Part shown: positions 25,511-35,078 of the stretch, in pieces
How positions within the stretch are numbered: the first letter of the stretch is position 1
How the letters are laid out: each line of letters begins with the position of its first letter
DNA from: Bacillus sp. FJAT-28004
GTDB taxonomy: Bacteria; Bacillota; Bacilli; Paenibacillales; Paenibacillaceae
Assembly (NCBI RefSeq): GCF_001280845.1
Contig: NZ_LGHP01000004.1
Location: 3,261 to 67,260 of the forward strand
DNA: 64,000 nt
Reading direction: 5' to 3'
The notes under the pieces: generated by a model
What the model was told of the DNA's origin: nothing
Database searches by the model: none
Seen by the model: only the letters and a program-made list of their open reading frames with translations
Translations under genes and position numbers: made by a program

Positions 25511-25594
25511 AAACTATTCTGCCCGTTAGTTGAACAAAGGGCTACCTCTCAGCAGCCCTTTTATTATTGAACTATCGTGTCCCGTTAGCTTAAT
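25511..25594 (-). repeat. attC-like site, complete, model copy
   Basis: Left arm CTATTCTGCCCGTTAGTTG, hairpin GGGCTACC...AGCAGCCC, right arm AACTATCGTGTCCCGTTAG. The left inner box GTTAGTTGAA pairs with TTGAACTATC with single mismatches, then the stem GGGCT/AGCCC continues. Confidence 0.8.
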
Positions 25595-26190
25595 ACCTGT
25601 TCCTTCTGACGGACCCAGTTAGGAATATGATGTCCAAAATATTTCGTTACTTTTTCAGCTTCTGTGAGAACTGTTTTTATTCCAACTTCATCAAGAAACC
25701 AGTTTTCTCTGTTATAACGTAAATCGTCTTGCTTAATTTGGAAGGTTACGTTCGGAGGGAATACGGTTTGATAAGTCATCAGTGCCCTCCTTGAGAAAAA
25801 GGACTTACAAACTAATATGGCACGTCTTACTTCAATTTGCTGCTCCATGATAACATTCCAGGAATTTTTTGCATTATCGAATGTGTTTTTCGCTTGATCT
25901 TCTTTAAGTATTCTATCTTCCGGGACGCCTAAAGATATGCCAATCTCCTTTTGAAACTCCCATTCTGTTTTTTCGATTTTCACATTATAGCCACCTGAAG
26001 GTAATATGTAACTTGCCATCCCTGAATGGAATAACTCCGATGCAATTTTCATTGGTTTAGTATGACTCCCACCAGGAACCAGGATAATATCCGCTGGTAT
26101 AATCTCTTCTTCAGTGACAAATATCAAATCTGTAAGACAATCAAACGGATATTTCAACGATGCTGCAGTTCCAACATGATTGTTAAACAA
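25585..26190 (-). CDS. YdcF-like (DUF218) protein
   Basis: 201 residues with the DUF218 pattern: LVPGGSHTKPMKIA near residue 37, SGGYN near 65, and ILVCKSFFSRRALMTYQ around 125-141. Members of the family include SanA/YdcF-type proteins thought to act in envelope metabolism; the biochemical role is unclear. The start is a TTG at 26190, preceded by GAGGGAGGG. The stop lies inside the edge of the neighbouring site. Confidence 0.8.
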   Translation of the reverse strand: MFNNHVGTAASLKYPFDCLTDLIFVTEEEIIPADIILVPGGSHTKPMKIASELFHSGMASYILPSGGYNVKIEKTEWEFQKEIGISLGVPEDRILKEDQAKNTFDNAKNSWNVIMEQQIEVRRAILVCKSFFSRRALMTYQTVFPPNVTFQIKQDDLRYNRENWFLDEVGIKTVLTEAEKVTKYFGHHIPNWVRQKEQVLS

Positions 26191-26278
26191 AAAAACGTCC
26201 CTCCCTCTCTATTTTCCTATTAAATCCCAATTTTATTTTATATCATCTGTTTGAGTTATTAACGATAATTCCAGCTAC

Positions 26279-26346
26279 TTGAGAAAACGGCAGCCTATCA
26301 TCATTTGATAGGCTGCCGTCGTGTCTTTATACAACTATCGTTTCCC
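26279..26346 (-). repeat. attC-like site, end truncated
   Basis: Perfect 14-bp hairpin ACGGCAGCCTATCA / TGATAGGCTGCCGT, then AACTATCGTTTCCC without the final GTTAG box. It provides the stop of the ORF at 26335. Confidence 0.6.
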
Positions 26347-26511
26347 TTCGTCAGCACCACTTATAATAAGCCTACCACCTTGAGGCAGAAAAGGTACTCC
26401 CTTATATGTGTCTAAGAGATCAGAAACCTTCTCTAGGTCTTCATCCTTTATAGGTTTTTTTTCACTATTTATCCAATGCTCCACCTTAGTAATATGAAGA
26501 TCATAACTCAT
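26335..26511 (-). CDS. small protein whose C-terminus and stop come from the site
   Basis: A 58-residue ORF, MSYDLHITKVEHWINSEKK then a helical acidic region and ending ISGADEGKR. The last residues and stop (GGGAAACGATAG) are encoded by the right arm of the attC-like site. The start MSYDLHIT is typical of longer uncharacterised proteins, so this may be a 5' fragment captured upstream of a site. Weak ribosome-binding site. Confidence 0.45.
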   Translation of the reverse strand: MSYDLHITKVEHWINSEKKPIKDEDLEKVSDLLDTYKGVPFLPQGGRLIISGADEGKR

Positions 26512-26601
26512 ATAACCATTACATCAGAATTTGATGTATTTGTAACATTATGGTTGTGAATAAATAATCCCTTCAAGACACTCGATTTTTTACTAGCTTT
26601 A

Positions 26602-26695
26602 TTAAACTAATCTACCCATTAACTCAACGAGGCTGCCGTTATATATCGTCAGCCTCGTCTTGGTGATTATTAAACTATAGTTCCCCGTCATTTAC
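26602..26695 (-). repeat. attC-like site, degenerate arms
   Basis: Left arm CTAATCTACCCATTAACTC, hairpin GAGGCTGCC...CAGCCTC, right arm AACTATAGTTCCCCGTC. Same hairpin family as 54453-54544. Confidence 0.6.
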
Positions 26696-26787
26696 TCAGT
26701 CTTTCTATCTTTTCTCCGTTAGTGTCCTTTCGCCGTCATCTCCTTGAACAGCTGAGCATGTCCAGGAAAATATAAAGGAGACGCCAC

Positions 26788-27804
26788 TCAGGCGCCTCCT
26801 TCAAGAGGTTCGATTGCCACCCGTCTCTGTTCGCGCGCGGATGCAAGGCATGCCTCGATTACTTTTATGGTTCGTACGCCGTCCCATGGGCTGAACGGCT
26901 CCGACTTTCCGTGAAGCACCGCCCCCGCGAATCGGTTCAGCAGCAATAACTGCTGGTTGCCGCGATCGAACGGCTCCGTCCGCATCTCGCCGCTCACAGT
27001 GACCTCAATGTCGGGGCTCAGGTCGCCACGCAGCGTGAATGCCGACGGCAGCCGGATCGTGCCGTGCGTGCCCCGGATTTCCAGCGTATTGGCGAAGTCC
27101 GCCCATAAGCTACACTGGAACGTCATTGCCACGTTACCCGGAAATTCGACGAGGCCGGCGGCCATCATATCAACGCTATCATGCTCCGGTGAAAAAAACG
27201 CCTGCACTGTCGTGGCCACCGGCTCCGCCTGCAGTACATAGCGGGCGGCGCTGAGCAAGTAACAGCCGATGTCGTACAGACTGCCGCCACCCATCTCCTG
27301 ACGGAACCGGATATCGCGCTCCATGGCGGTACGGTCTGACGTAAAGACGCCGTGAACGGCCCTAACCATACCAATCTCGCCAGAACAGATAATTTCCTTG
27401 ACCCGGTCATAGCGCGGATGGCAGCGGTACATAATGTTCTCCTGAAAGTGAACGCCGAACTGTTCGCATGCCTCGACCATCTTTACCGCATCGCGCTCCG
27501 ACAGCGACATCGGCTTCTCGACCAGCACGTGTTTGCCTGCCCGAGCGGCGTGGATCGTCCATTCATGGTGCATATGATTTGGCAGAGGCATATAGACCGC
27601 ATCGACGTTCGGATCGGCAAGCAGCTCCATATAGCTGCCGTAGGCATTCGGTATGCCGTGAGCGTCCGCAAACGCCCGAGCTCTTGTTTCATCACGGCTT
27701 GCAACAGCGGCGATCTCATGAATGTCCGAGGCCTGGACAGACGGAATAAACGCCTTTGCGGCAATTTGGGCGCACCCCATAATACCCCAACGTAGCTTCT
27801 TCAT
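26788..27804 (-). CDS. Gfo/Idh/MocA-family oxidoreductase
   Basis: 338-residue NAD(P)-dependent sugar or cyclitol dehydrogenase. Rossmann motif GIMGCAQIA (about 7-15), VEKPMS (about 94-99) and a C-terminal alpha/beta domain are seen. Start MKKLRWGIMG at 27804 after GGAGGAG. GC content is well above the cassettes. It clusters with a phosphoesterase and an alpha-L-fucosidase on the same strand, suggesting a carbohydrate-related island. Substrate unknown. Confidence 0.88.
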   Translation of the reverse strand: MKKLRWGIMGCAQIAAKAFIPSVQASDIHEIAAVASRDETRARAFADAHGIPNAYGSYMELLADPNVDAVYMPLPNHMHHEWTIHAARAGKHVLVEKPMSLSERDAVKMVEACEQFGVHFQENIMYRCHPRYDRVKEIICSGEIGMVRAVHGVFTSDRTAMERDIRFRQEMGGGSLYDIGCYLLSAARYVLQAEPVATTVQAFFSPEHDSVDMMAAGLVEFPGNVAMTFQCSLWADFANTLEIRGTHGTIRLPSAFTLRGDLSPDIEVTVSGEMRTEPFDRGNQQLLLLNRFAGAVLHGKSEPFSPWDGVRTIKVIEACLASAREQRRVAIEPLEGGA

Positions 27805-27880
27805 CCGCTCTCCTCCATTTTGATGATCACCTGGAATATCCAAATACATCAGCTAACTCACCTAACCATTCGACAGCTTT

Positions 27881-27979
27881 AACCGCTATCCTGCCTGTTA
27901 GTTAAACGAAAAAAGCAACCGCTCCTTTGACCAGTTGCTATCGTTTTGAATTCAACTATCGTGTCCCGTTAGTTTAATG
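27881..27979 (-). repeat. attC-like site, complete
   Basis: Left arm GCTATCCTGCCTGTTAG, hairpin AGCAACCG...CAGTTGCT, right arm AACTATCGTGTCCCGTTAG. It separates two higher-GC chromosomal-type genes, showing that sites are not confined to small AT-rich genes. Confidence 0.7.
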
Positions 27980-28017
27980 AAATGTGATCATTTAGAAGCT
28001 TATTGGTGCGTAATATG

Positions 28018-28221
28018 CTAGTAATCGTGTTGTCTTTTCTCCGACTTCGGTTGAAACAAATAACCCAGTTGGACGATAAAATCGATCTGTTCTCCATTCA
28101 TACGATTTATAAATTGCTGCAACCTTTGTTCGCCGTCATGCATAATATCCTGATGCAAATCGGCAAAAATGCCGAATTGGATCATTGCTGGCGCGGATTG
28201 CGACACTCCCTTATCCTGCAT
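28018..28221 (-). pseudogene. metallophosphoesterase, N-terminal fragment
   Basis: From the ATG at 28221 (AAGGAGG upstream) the frame encodes IQFGIFADLHQDIMHDGEQR and VQLGYLF, the first metal motif (DxH) of a calcineurin-like phosphoesterase, then changes and ends after 67 residues. The 3' three quarters is missing. It lies directly downstream of an intact phosphoesterase gene, likely a decayed neighbour from the same operon. Confidence 0.55.
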
Positions 28222-28246
28222 GGCCCTCGTCCTCCTTAGCCAAACA

Positions 28247-29224
28247 TTACGCTTTGCGGCCTTCCGGCAAATGCTCCGGTTGCTCCAAGACCACATTGCC
28301 CTCAAAATCGCGAATCCAAGTATCGAACTTCCGCTCGCCCGCCTTCAGTTGAATAACGCGAGCACCAACGGGCATACGGTCGTTTCTTACCCCATCAATA
28401 AAGCTCACATACCGGGTCGATCGTCCGTAACAAAGCTTGATTCCGTGCAGCTCTCCGACGAAGTCATTGGCATGGTCGTGGCCGACGAATGTCCCCATCA
28501 CATCACCCATTTCCACCATCGCCGTGAAAAAGCCCGAATTAATCTGCGGACTCGCACAATAACCGTCATACCGGTAGCCGCGGCAAACGTGGAAATCCCA
28601 CACCTCGTTATACTCCGGCAGCGGAATATGGAAGAAAGCAAGCGCTGGCAAAGGTTTGCCGCCATTGTGCAGCGTCAGCTCGCGCGACTGTTTTGTATAC
28701 CAATCGATCTGGTCGCGCCTAATCCACGCGTAACCTCCGACTCTGCTGCCATGGGCAGGATAATCTCCGCTATCGAGAAAATAATGCGCTGCAGCTGGTT
28801 TTCCGCTTTCATCCGTGACCGTCAAGACGTAATTGCCTGCTCCACTTACGTCTTCCGGATCTGCAAGTGCAACGTTGTAAGGATGCTTCAACTGCTCTTC
28901 ATGCATCGCTTTACGCGGCACGACCCCTTCGGAATCGTGATTACCGAACACAGCCGCCCAACTGACGCCAAGTCGTTCTACAACGGATACAGCATCGCGC
29001 ATCGACTTGATCGGATCCTTCGCCCGATTGCTCGCGATCACATCCCCCGCAAATACCACCAAATCCGGTTGCTCGGTGAGAATGATCGTTTCCATCGTAC
29101 TCAGTGTTGCGGCGTCGTATTCCGGCGTTTCCGGATCATAATCGAATTCATCTAACAGTTCCGTATCGGAAAATTGTACGATTTTGAACGTGCCGTCCTC
29201 GCGAAAGGTTAATTTACGCTTCAT
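28247..29224 (-). CDS. calcineurin-like metallophosphoesterase
   Basis: 325-residue phosphoesterase with FAGDVI (about 58-63), GNHDSEG (about 94-100), FFHIPLPEY and GHDHANDF (about 248-255). The first motif reads FSDTELLDE, so the usual His of DxH is Glu/Thr in this position, as in some purple-acid-type relatives. ATG at 29224. In line with the fucosidase gene upstream on the same strand. Substrate unknown. Confidence 0.85.
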   Translation of the reverse strand: MKRKLTFREDGTFKIVQFSDTELLDEFDYDPETPEYDAATLSTMETIILTEQPDLVVFAGDVIASNRAKDPIKSMRDAVSVVERLGVSWAAVFGNHDSEGVVPRKAMHEEQLKHPYNVALADPEDVSGAGNYVLTVTDESGKPAAAHYFLDSGDYPAHGSRVGGYAWIRRDQIDWYTKQSRELTLHNGGKPLPALAFFHIPLPEYNEVWDFHVCRGYRYDGYCASPQINSGFFTAMVEMGDVMGTFVGHDHANDFVGELHGIKLCYGRSTRYVSFIDGVRNDRMPVGARVIQLKAGERKFDTWIRDFEGNVVLEQPEHLPEGRKA

Positions 29225-29296
29225 TGTTGAAATCTCCCGTTTTTTATAATAAAGCTTTTCGACCCACAGGTTCGCGAATCGGACATTCTCGTTATT

Positions 29297-30559
29297 TTAT
29301 ATGGATTCAGCTTCGATTTCCGCTACCCGCACGACCAGATTAATCCCGTACGGATACCCCGTTGCGTTGAAGGTAAATGATCCAGCAGTTTCATCCTGCT
29401 TGAATGGCAGCTTTTCTCCATTGTCGAGCCAACGAATCGAACTGATTTTGCGCGAGAGTCCCGTGAAGGTTTTATCCCCAGCTCCGCCGCCGCCAACGGT
29501 TACATTTTCGTGGCCGCTAATTTTCAAATTGTAGATGAATGCATACAGCTTGCCGTCCAACGTTTCCAGAACGAAGTTGCTCCCTTCGCCCTTCACGTCG
29601 CTTGGTTTGCCTTCGTAGATCGGCTTGCTGTGGAGTGCAATCCACTCGCCGATCGTCTCCATCATATGCCGCTGAATCGGCATAATCCGGCCTGTTGCTG
29701 TCGGCCCCACGTTCAACAAATAATTCGCCCCCACTTTGCGGCAGGCGCACAAACTCTCGATCAAATACGGCACTGATTTGTACGCAAAATCGATGTTGCC
29801 GATGCCCCAATGATCGTTGATCGTTTCACACATTTCGGCCGCAACGTATTTCGCCATGCCTTCCCGGTTCATCGGCTCAGGATGCCCTTGTTCATAAGTC
29901 ACGCTATCGATTTCCGGGTGCCCCGTCGCTCCGCGTTGATCCAACCCCGTGTTGTTGATAATGAGCGCGTCTGGCTGAAGTCGGCGAATCATGCTGTACA
30001 GCTCGTCAAGCTTCCAGTCTGCGTCCGGTTTGCTCCAGTTGCCGTCAAACCATAATCCACCGATTTTCCCGTAATGGGTACATAAGATTTCAACGGACTT
30101 GTATAAGTATTCGAGATAGGTTTCGAAATCGTTCTCGAAGCTTTCCTCATGCCAATCCAGTGTCGTGTGGTACAGCATCGGCAGCAAATCTTCCTCACGG
30201 CAGGCCGTAACGAATTCGGCGATCAGGTCGCGACCAGCTGGGCTGTGCGGTGCGTCGTATTCGTTCAGCCCCCGTGTGTCGTACAAGGAGAAGCCGTCGT
30301 GATGGCGGGTTGTAATCGTAATGTATTTCATGCCGGATCTTTTGGCGATGCGTGCGATTTCTTTGGCATCAAAGTCAGCAGCGGCGAACGTTTCCTGCAG
30401 CTTCACATATTCCAGCATCGGGATGTTGCCCAGATGTTGAATCCATTCGCCTTGTCCTAGCTGTGAATATAAGCCCCAATGAATAAACATTCCGAAGCCC
30501 AACTGCTCAAAATGTGCGATTCGGGGCTCCGGTATCGGTATATTGTTATGTGTCATCAT
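29297..30559 (-). CDS. alpha-L-fucosidase, GH29 family
   Basis: About 420 residues; hydrolyses terminal alpha-L-fucose. GFGMFIHWGLYS near the N-terminus and LWFDGNW, carrying the expected nucleophile Asp, are hallmarks of GH29. No signal peptide, so cytosolic. GAGAGG lies just upstream of three successive ATGs; 30559 is used here and 30562/30556 are equal alternatives. The frame extends to 30643 without a signal. First gene of the phosphoesterase pair, GC-rich. Confidence 0.88.
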   Translation of the reverse strand: MMTHNNIPIPEPRIAHFEQLGFGMFIHWGLYSQLGQGEWIQHLGNIPMLEYVKLQETFAAADFDAKEIARIAKRSGMKYITITTRHHDGFSLYDTRGLNEYDAPHSPAGRDLIAEFVTACREEDLLPMLYHTTLDWHEESFENDFETYLEYLYKSVEILCTHYGKIGGLWFDGNWSKPDADWKLDELYSMIRRLQPDALIINNTGLDQRGATGHPEIDSVTYEQGHPEPMNREGMAKYVAAEMCETINDHWGIGNIDFAYKSVPYLIESLCACRKVGANYLLNVGPTATGRIMPIQRHMMETIGEWIALHSKPIYEGKPSDVKGEGSNFVLETLDGKLYAFIYNLKISGHENVTVGGGGAGDKTFTGLSRKISSIRWLDNGEKLPFKQDETAGSFTFNATGYPYGINLVVRVAEIEAESI

Positions 30560-30754
30560 CATATTCCTCTCATTTTGGATTAGATATGACTCTATTGTAA
30601 CCTTCACCCTGAACGAAAAACGATGCATAAAACTAACGTTCATTTATACAAAACTAAGTTGTAACCACGCATTTGTGCGGATTGCAAATCACGTTTGCCG
30701 TTGCGGGCCATTCGCATAGCCGACCCGGGCATGAATATGAATCGTCCGATCGAA

Positions 30755-30789
30755 TGTTCATTCCACTATCGTTTCCCGTTAGCTTAATC
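30755..30789 (-). repeat. attC-like half site (right arm)
   Basis: CCACTATCGTTTCCCGTTAGC; no hairpin. Marks the return to cassette-type genes. Confidence 0.55.
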
Positions 30790-30835
30790 ATATAAGATTA
30801 ACTGATGTATCCCGATGCCCTGGAATCCGAACCAC

Positions 30836-31423
30836 TTACATTTCGGAACTAATCTTTTCAGTATAATAATTCATCGCAATTTCATGATTCCAAATCTGTG
30901 CTTCGATGTATGGTATTGTACCTTCCGGGTGCATTGATTCTATACCATCCATTATCTCATTTGTAATTAGTGACCTTATTTCTGTCAATGTGAAGACTTG
31001 CCCATGATAACTGGGGTGGTAAAATGCTTCTGGTTTATCTCTTGCTATCCAGTATGAAACCATACTGTCCGGAAATGTGAAACTTATATCATTCTCATTA
31101 AATAATGAAAGAGGGATTTGGAGCATATCGACAGCTATACCAGTAGATAATGAATAATTTTCTATCCAAGTTGCTGAACCAAGGACCGAATACAAAGGAT
31201 ATTCATCTTTAAGCTTACCACCTTTCTGGATGAATCCAGCTCTCAACCAGGCTTCTGTTTCTAACCGGCTTTCCCAATATTGCAGTGGTTCCTTAAATCT
31301 TTCAAAAAATGCATTGTCGTCACACAAATCCTCCATTACTTTTAGAGCTTCAGGCTTTGATAGTGCAGATAAACTTCTAAAGGGCACAGTATTATAGCAG
31401 TGGGTTATGTATTCAATCATCAT
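30836..31423 (-). CDS. hypothetical protein
   Basis: 195 residues, soluble and acidic, rich in aromatic residues (WESRLETEAWLRAGFIQKGG, split; and PSYHGQVFTLTEIRSLI). TGGAGGACA precedes the ATG pair at 31423/31420. A full-length-looking, single cassette gene; I do not recognise the family. Confidence 0.7.
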   Translation of the reverse strand: MMIEYITHCYNTVPFRSLSALSKPEALKVMEDLCDDNAFFERFKEPLQYWESRLETEAWLRAGFIQKGGKLKDEYPLYSVLGSATWIENYSLSTGIAVDMLQIPLSLFNENDISFTFPDSMVSYWIARDKPEAFYHPSYHGQVFTLTEIRSLITNEIMDGIESMHPEGTIPYIEAQIWNHEIAMNYYTEKISSEM

Positions 31424-31619
31424 CGTTATTGTCCTCCAATAAAGGTTTACAGTTTTAAATTAAGCAATCCTGAATGTGCAACTGAGCCCGTCTCCACACA
31501 TTTTCCAAGCAAACTGGGACTCCTTTATGTCGTGACTATTCACACTTTGACTGCATAATGTTGGAAATATTTATGTGATAATCTTACCATAGTTTGAATT
31601 AACCTGTAAGTGACTTTTC

Positions 31620-31646
31620 TACGTTAAACTGCCCGTTAGTTGAATC
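31620..31646 (-). repeat. attC-like half site (left arm) at a gene 3' end
   Basis: CGTTAAACTGCCCGTTAGTTG lies 10 nt from the stop of the next minus-strand gene. Here the left arm, not the right, adjoins the stop. Confidence 0.55.
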
Positions 31647-31655
31647 AAAATTGTG

Positions 31656-32693
31656 TTATATTCGTTTCTGCAAGATGGTTTCTACGGCCCTAACTCTCGG
31701 TTCAATACTATCCCATCGGTTCATGCAATGATATAAAATCATTTCCAAATCATTCTTATCCTGGGCCTCTTCTGTGTTTCTATATAGAATATTAATTAAC
31801 CAGTGGGTTAAATTTCTTAGATGGTGGCGATATGAGTAGAATCGTAATAAGTCCAGATTTACAGTTATAGATTTGCCTAGATGCCTTTCGTAAGCAGAGA
31901 AGAAAACATTGAACTCCTCACCTATATAGCCAATCATTTCGAATTCTGGTGGTGCAATTATTGCAGTTTCCCAGTCAATAAAATACAACTCATTTTCATG
32001 GTGAATTAAATTTCCTCCCCAGATATCTCCGTGACACAACACTTTTTCTTTAGTATCGGCCAATGCTACGTCGCGAAGTTTACGTACACGATTCAACAGG
32101 AGAATGATCTGCTCTTTCATTGCCAATACATGCTCTCGTAAAGACTGTTTAATTGGGTTATTAAATGTTATTTTACTTTCTAACGTGGCTATACATTTCT
32201 CAAGGTCTGACTCAAAGGAAATATCAAATGTTTCTGTCACAAGCATCGCTTTGTCAATTAAAGGTGTAATCAACTGAATTGAAGCCACGGACTTAGCAAT
32301 GTTTTCAAGAATTTCCTTTGAGAACGGGTATGCGTCAGCCAAAGACTCCCCTTCTATATAATTAAATAATACGACCGTAATATCATTGAATGATGTTTTA
32401 AAGATTCCTTTCTGATTCTTTATCGGATGTGTGACATTCCGAAAGAGTCCTTGATGATACATTTTCCAAGTTAAATGTAAGTAATATTGAAGACGCTCAA
32501 TACCGTTTCTTTGACTTTCATTTTGATTGTCAAATAATTTAAGATAATATCTTTCTTCATTAACACAATTCACCCAATAAGAGTAAGCTGAATTCCCCAA
32601 AGGAATGAAGTGTATACTTTCAACTTGTATCCCATATTCTTTATCAAGGTTCGTTGCAAGTACACTATCTTTGATACGATATTTAACTTCCAA
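31656..32693 (-). CDS. APH-like phosphotransferase
   Basis: About 345 residues of the aminoglycoside phosphotransferase/HSK2-like fold. Catalytic loop LCHGDIWGGNLI and metal-binding FIDWETA are clear near residues 220-245; SYWVNC and YYLKLFD mark the nucleotide lobe. Start at the TTG at 32693 with GGGAGTG at 6 nt; the TTG at 32708 is in frame. Different from the kinase at 15673 in sequence, so an independent acquisition. Substrate unknown. Confidence 0.8.
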   Translation of the reverse strand: MEVKYRIKDSVLATNLDKEYGIQVESIHFIPLGNSAYSYWVNCVNEERYYLKLFDNQNESQRNGIERLQYYLHLTWKMYHQGLFRNVTHPIKNQKGIFKTSFNDITVVLFNYIEGESLADAYPFSKEILENIAKSVASIQLITPLIDKAMLVTETFDISFESDLEKCIATLESKITFNNPIKQSLREHVLAMKEQIILLLNRVRKLRDVALADTKEKVLCHGDIWGGNLIHHENELYFIDWETAIIAPPEFEMIGYIGEEFNVFFSAYERHLGKSITVNLDLLRFYSYRHHLRNLTHWLINILYRNTEEAQDKNDLEMILYHCMNRWDSIEPRVRAVETILQKRI

Positions 32694-32774
32694 ACATTTC
32701 ACTCCCAAAGTGATTATTTCTATATACTACTTCTTGAATTTATAGCTTTCACCTTCCTTAGTATCAATTAAAAG

Positions 32775-32870
32775 GATTAAACTGCCCGTTAGCTTAATAA
32801 AATGAGCAGGCCACCGCAGCGCCTGCTCATCCATGTATGATATTCAACTATCGTTTCCCGTTAGCGGAAT
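32775..32870 (-). repeat. attC-like site, complete
   Basis: Left arm TTAAACTGCCCGTTAGC, hairpin ATGAGCAGGCCACC...GCGCCTGCTCAT, right arm AACTATCGTTTCCCGTTAG. Confidence 0.75.
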
Positions 32871-33290
32871 GCCCACATTTTTACCTATGATGCGGATCAT
32901 GTGCGGAATATAGCCTCACTCGCTGCCCTAGCATCTTTTATCATCGCGCTTCGTAAGTGGTGAATCTTATCCCAGGATTATAAATTAGGATTGCTCCAAA
33001 ATTGTAAACTGATTTTCAATGCTCCTTCTCAATCAAAAATAGGGTAATGATTTAACTGACGTATATACATAACTTCCCCACCATCAACCATACCTTAAAG
33101 GTATGCCAATGTAATAAAATGGATATTTTCGCGATATTCGATGATATGGTAGAATTCAAATATTAAATGTATTAATTCCATACTTCATCAAAAATCAAAG
33201 GTGGCAGCTAACACATTGTACGACTAAAACCATTCAACGTACAAAATGTAGGGTTTCATAAAGCGGCTAAGTGAAGGAGAGATTATCAGG
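32871..33290. other. 420-bp stretch without a recognisable gene
   Basis: AT-rich, upstream of ilvE. A run ACCTTAAAGGT and TATTAAATGTATTAATTCC are seen but I could not support a T-box leader, promoter or ORF here. Confidence 0.3.
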
Positions 33291-34309
33291 ATGAAACAGT
33301 ATTTGGATATACAAATGGAACGGAGATCAGCCAGTCAAACAAAACCGGAACAGGATCAACTTGGATTTGGGATTCATTTTACGGATCATATGTTTATGAT
33401 GGATTACACGACAAAGAATGGCTGGCATATGCGCGGATAGTTCCTTATCAACCGCTTGTTATGGATCCCGCTGCCAAAGTATTTCATTATGGGCAAACTG
33501 TTTTTGAAGGATTGAAAGCCTACAAAACCGAAGATAGTCGAATTCTTCTATTTAGTCCACAAAAAAATATGCAGCGATTAAACCGTTCTAACGAGCGAAT
33601 CAGCATTCCTCCGATCAACGAGAGATTCGCGCTCGATGCACTGAAACAACTGATCTCCATTGATCAGGACTGGATTCCGAGTGGGTCCGGAACCTCCCTG
33701 TACATTCGCCCTTTTGTGATCGCGACTCAGCCTACGTTGATCGCATCGCCATCCTCACATTTTCAGTTTATCATCATGTCACCTGTTGGCCCCTATTACG
33801 CAGAGGGATTGAATCCTGTGAAAATCTTTGTGGAATCAACGTTTGTTCGAGCTGTCATCGGGGGTGTGGGCGAAGCCAAGACAGCAGCCAATTTTGCAGC
33901 AAGCCTCAAAGCACAGGGAGATGCCAAGCAAAGTGGTTATGCTCAAGATTTATGGTTGGATGGCGTGCATCACAAATATACCGAAGAAGTGGGCAGCTTG
34001 AATGTGATTTTCAAAATCAAGGGGGGTCGTCAATACGCTAGCGCTAACATCCCGGTAGTCGCGAGGGTTATCTCAATTGAGGAAGTGTTTGAGGCCGGCC
34101 TGGAAGGAACATTGGAAGAAGCATTCGGAACGGGTACGGCGGCAGTCATTTCTCCGATTGGCGAACTGAATTTGGATGGACAAAAACTGGTTATCCAGAA
34201 TGGTCAGACAGGCGAACTGTCAAACAAACTTTATCAGACTTTAACAGGTATACAAAAAGGCGCACTTCCAGACCTGTTTCATTGGACGATTGAAGTAAAT
34301 ATGCGGTAA
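33291..34309 (+). pseudogene. ilvE: branched-chain aminotransferase, frameshifted
   Basis: The gene begins at the ATG at 33291 (AAGGAGAG upstream) with FGIHFTDHMFMMDYTTKNGW, then loses frame at about 33432. Frame is regained at VMDPAAKVFHYGQTVFEGLK and the rest is intact to the C-terminus. The PLP-site region (TEEVGSLNVIF, TGTAAVISP) is present. Inserting one base after TGGCAT restores WHDARIVPYQPL, so a single-nucleotide deletion explains it. Normal IlvE is about 360 residues; this would be about 340. It could be a sequencing error. Confidence 0.8.
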
Positions 34310-34456
34310 CGTCATCAATATTAATTACTCCACATATGCAGATGCGACCCTTCCACTTCTAGGTCATAGCCTTTGTGAGAGAATGTATACAAAAAAGGTA
34401 AATTATTATTTTATAAGAGAGCATAAAATAATTCTGATTATAGGAGTCTGCTTAAT

Positions 34457-35062
34457 ATGAGTGATTTAGTAAAATTGCCGAAGGCTGCTGTCTTTGGATC
34501 TGCAAATGGCGTAATGTTCATGACTTTTTTTGGAGCGCTTTGGGCTAGTATTGGTATTGTAGGTTCACATGAACTTGGATCTCCATGGTTACTTGTTCTT
34601 TCGGGTATTGTGACATTAATCTTACTGATCGGAGCCATTTCGCTTTTTGGTAAAGCTCGTAACATGAACAATACTGTTACACCGAAAGAGAGGGACCATT
34701 GGAAAAAAATAAATCGAAAATTTGGTTTGATCTTTGGTCTAGAAGGTCTTGCGATCTTTATTGCAAGTATGATTTGTAACATAATCAATCATTTTGAACT
34801 CTTTTTCCCTATCATGGCTATCATTGTTGGTATTCATTTTTTTCCTTTAGCTCAATTGTTTCGAGAACATTTTTATTATGGTACAGGTGTAGTGCTCTGT
34901 ATTTTAGGCATTATCACTTTCTTTTTGCCAATGAACGCCACTCTTGGCAATGTATCTCTGATTGCGACGTCTACTTTTATCGGTTTTGGGTCTGCTTTGA
35001 CGCTATGGGTGACAGGTTTGAGAATCTGGATAACCATACTCAAACAATTGAAACAAATATAA
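34457..35062 (+). CDS. multi-pass membrane protein, hypothetical
   Basis: 201 residues with six hydrophobic segments in three pairs. A basic loop (KARNMNNTVTPKERDHWKK) sits between the second and third. GGAG lies 10 nt before the ATG at 34457. It has its own terminator. Similar small six-helix proteins are common in Bacillales but unassigned. Confidence 0.75.
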   Translation: MSDLVKLPKAAVFGSANGVMFMTFFGALWASIGIVGSHELGSPWLLVLSGIVTLILLIGAISLFGKARNMNNTVTPKERDHWKKINRKFGLIFGLEGLAIFIASMICNIINHFELFFPIMAIIVGIHFFPLAQLFREHFYYGTGVVLCILGIITFFLPMNATLGNVSLIATSTFIGFGSALTLWVTGLRIWITILKQLKQI

Positions 35063-35078
35063 AAAAGAGCAATGGGTG

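Noticed and set aside
28169-29155. 328-residue plus-strand ORF
   Set aside because: It lies opposite the phosphoesterase gene, has no family motif and no ribosome-binding site; it is an antisense shadow of a GC-rich gene.
32871-33290. T-box or other riboswitch upstream of ilvE
   Set aside because: No conserved T-box bulge sequence or specifier-like stem could be identified by eye.
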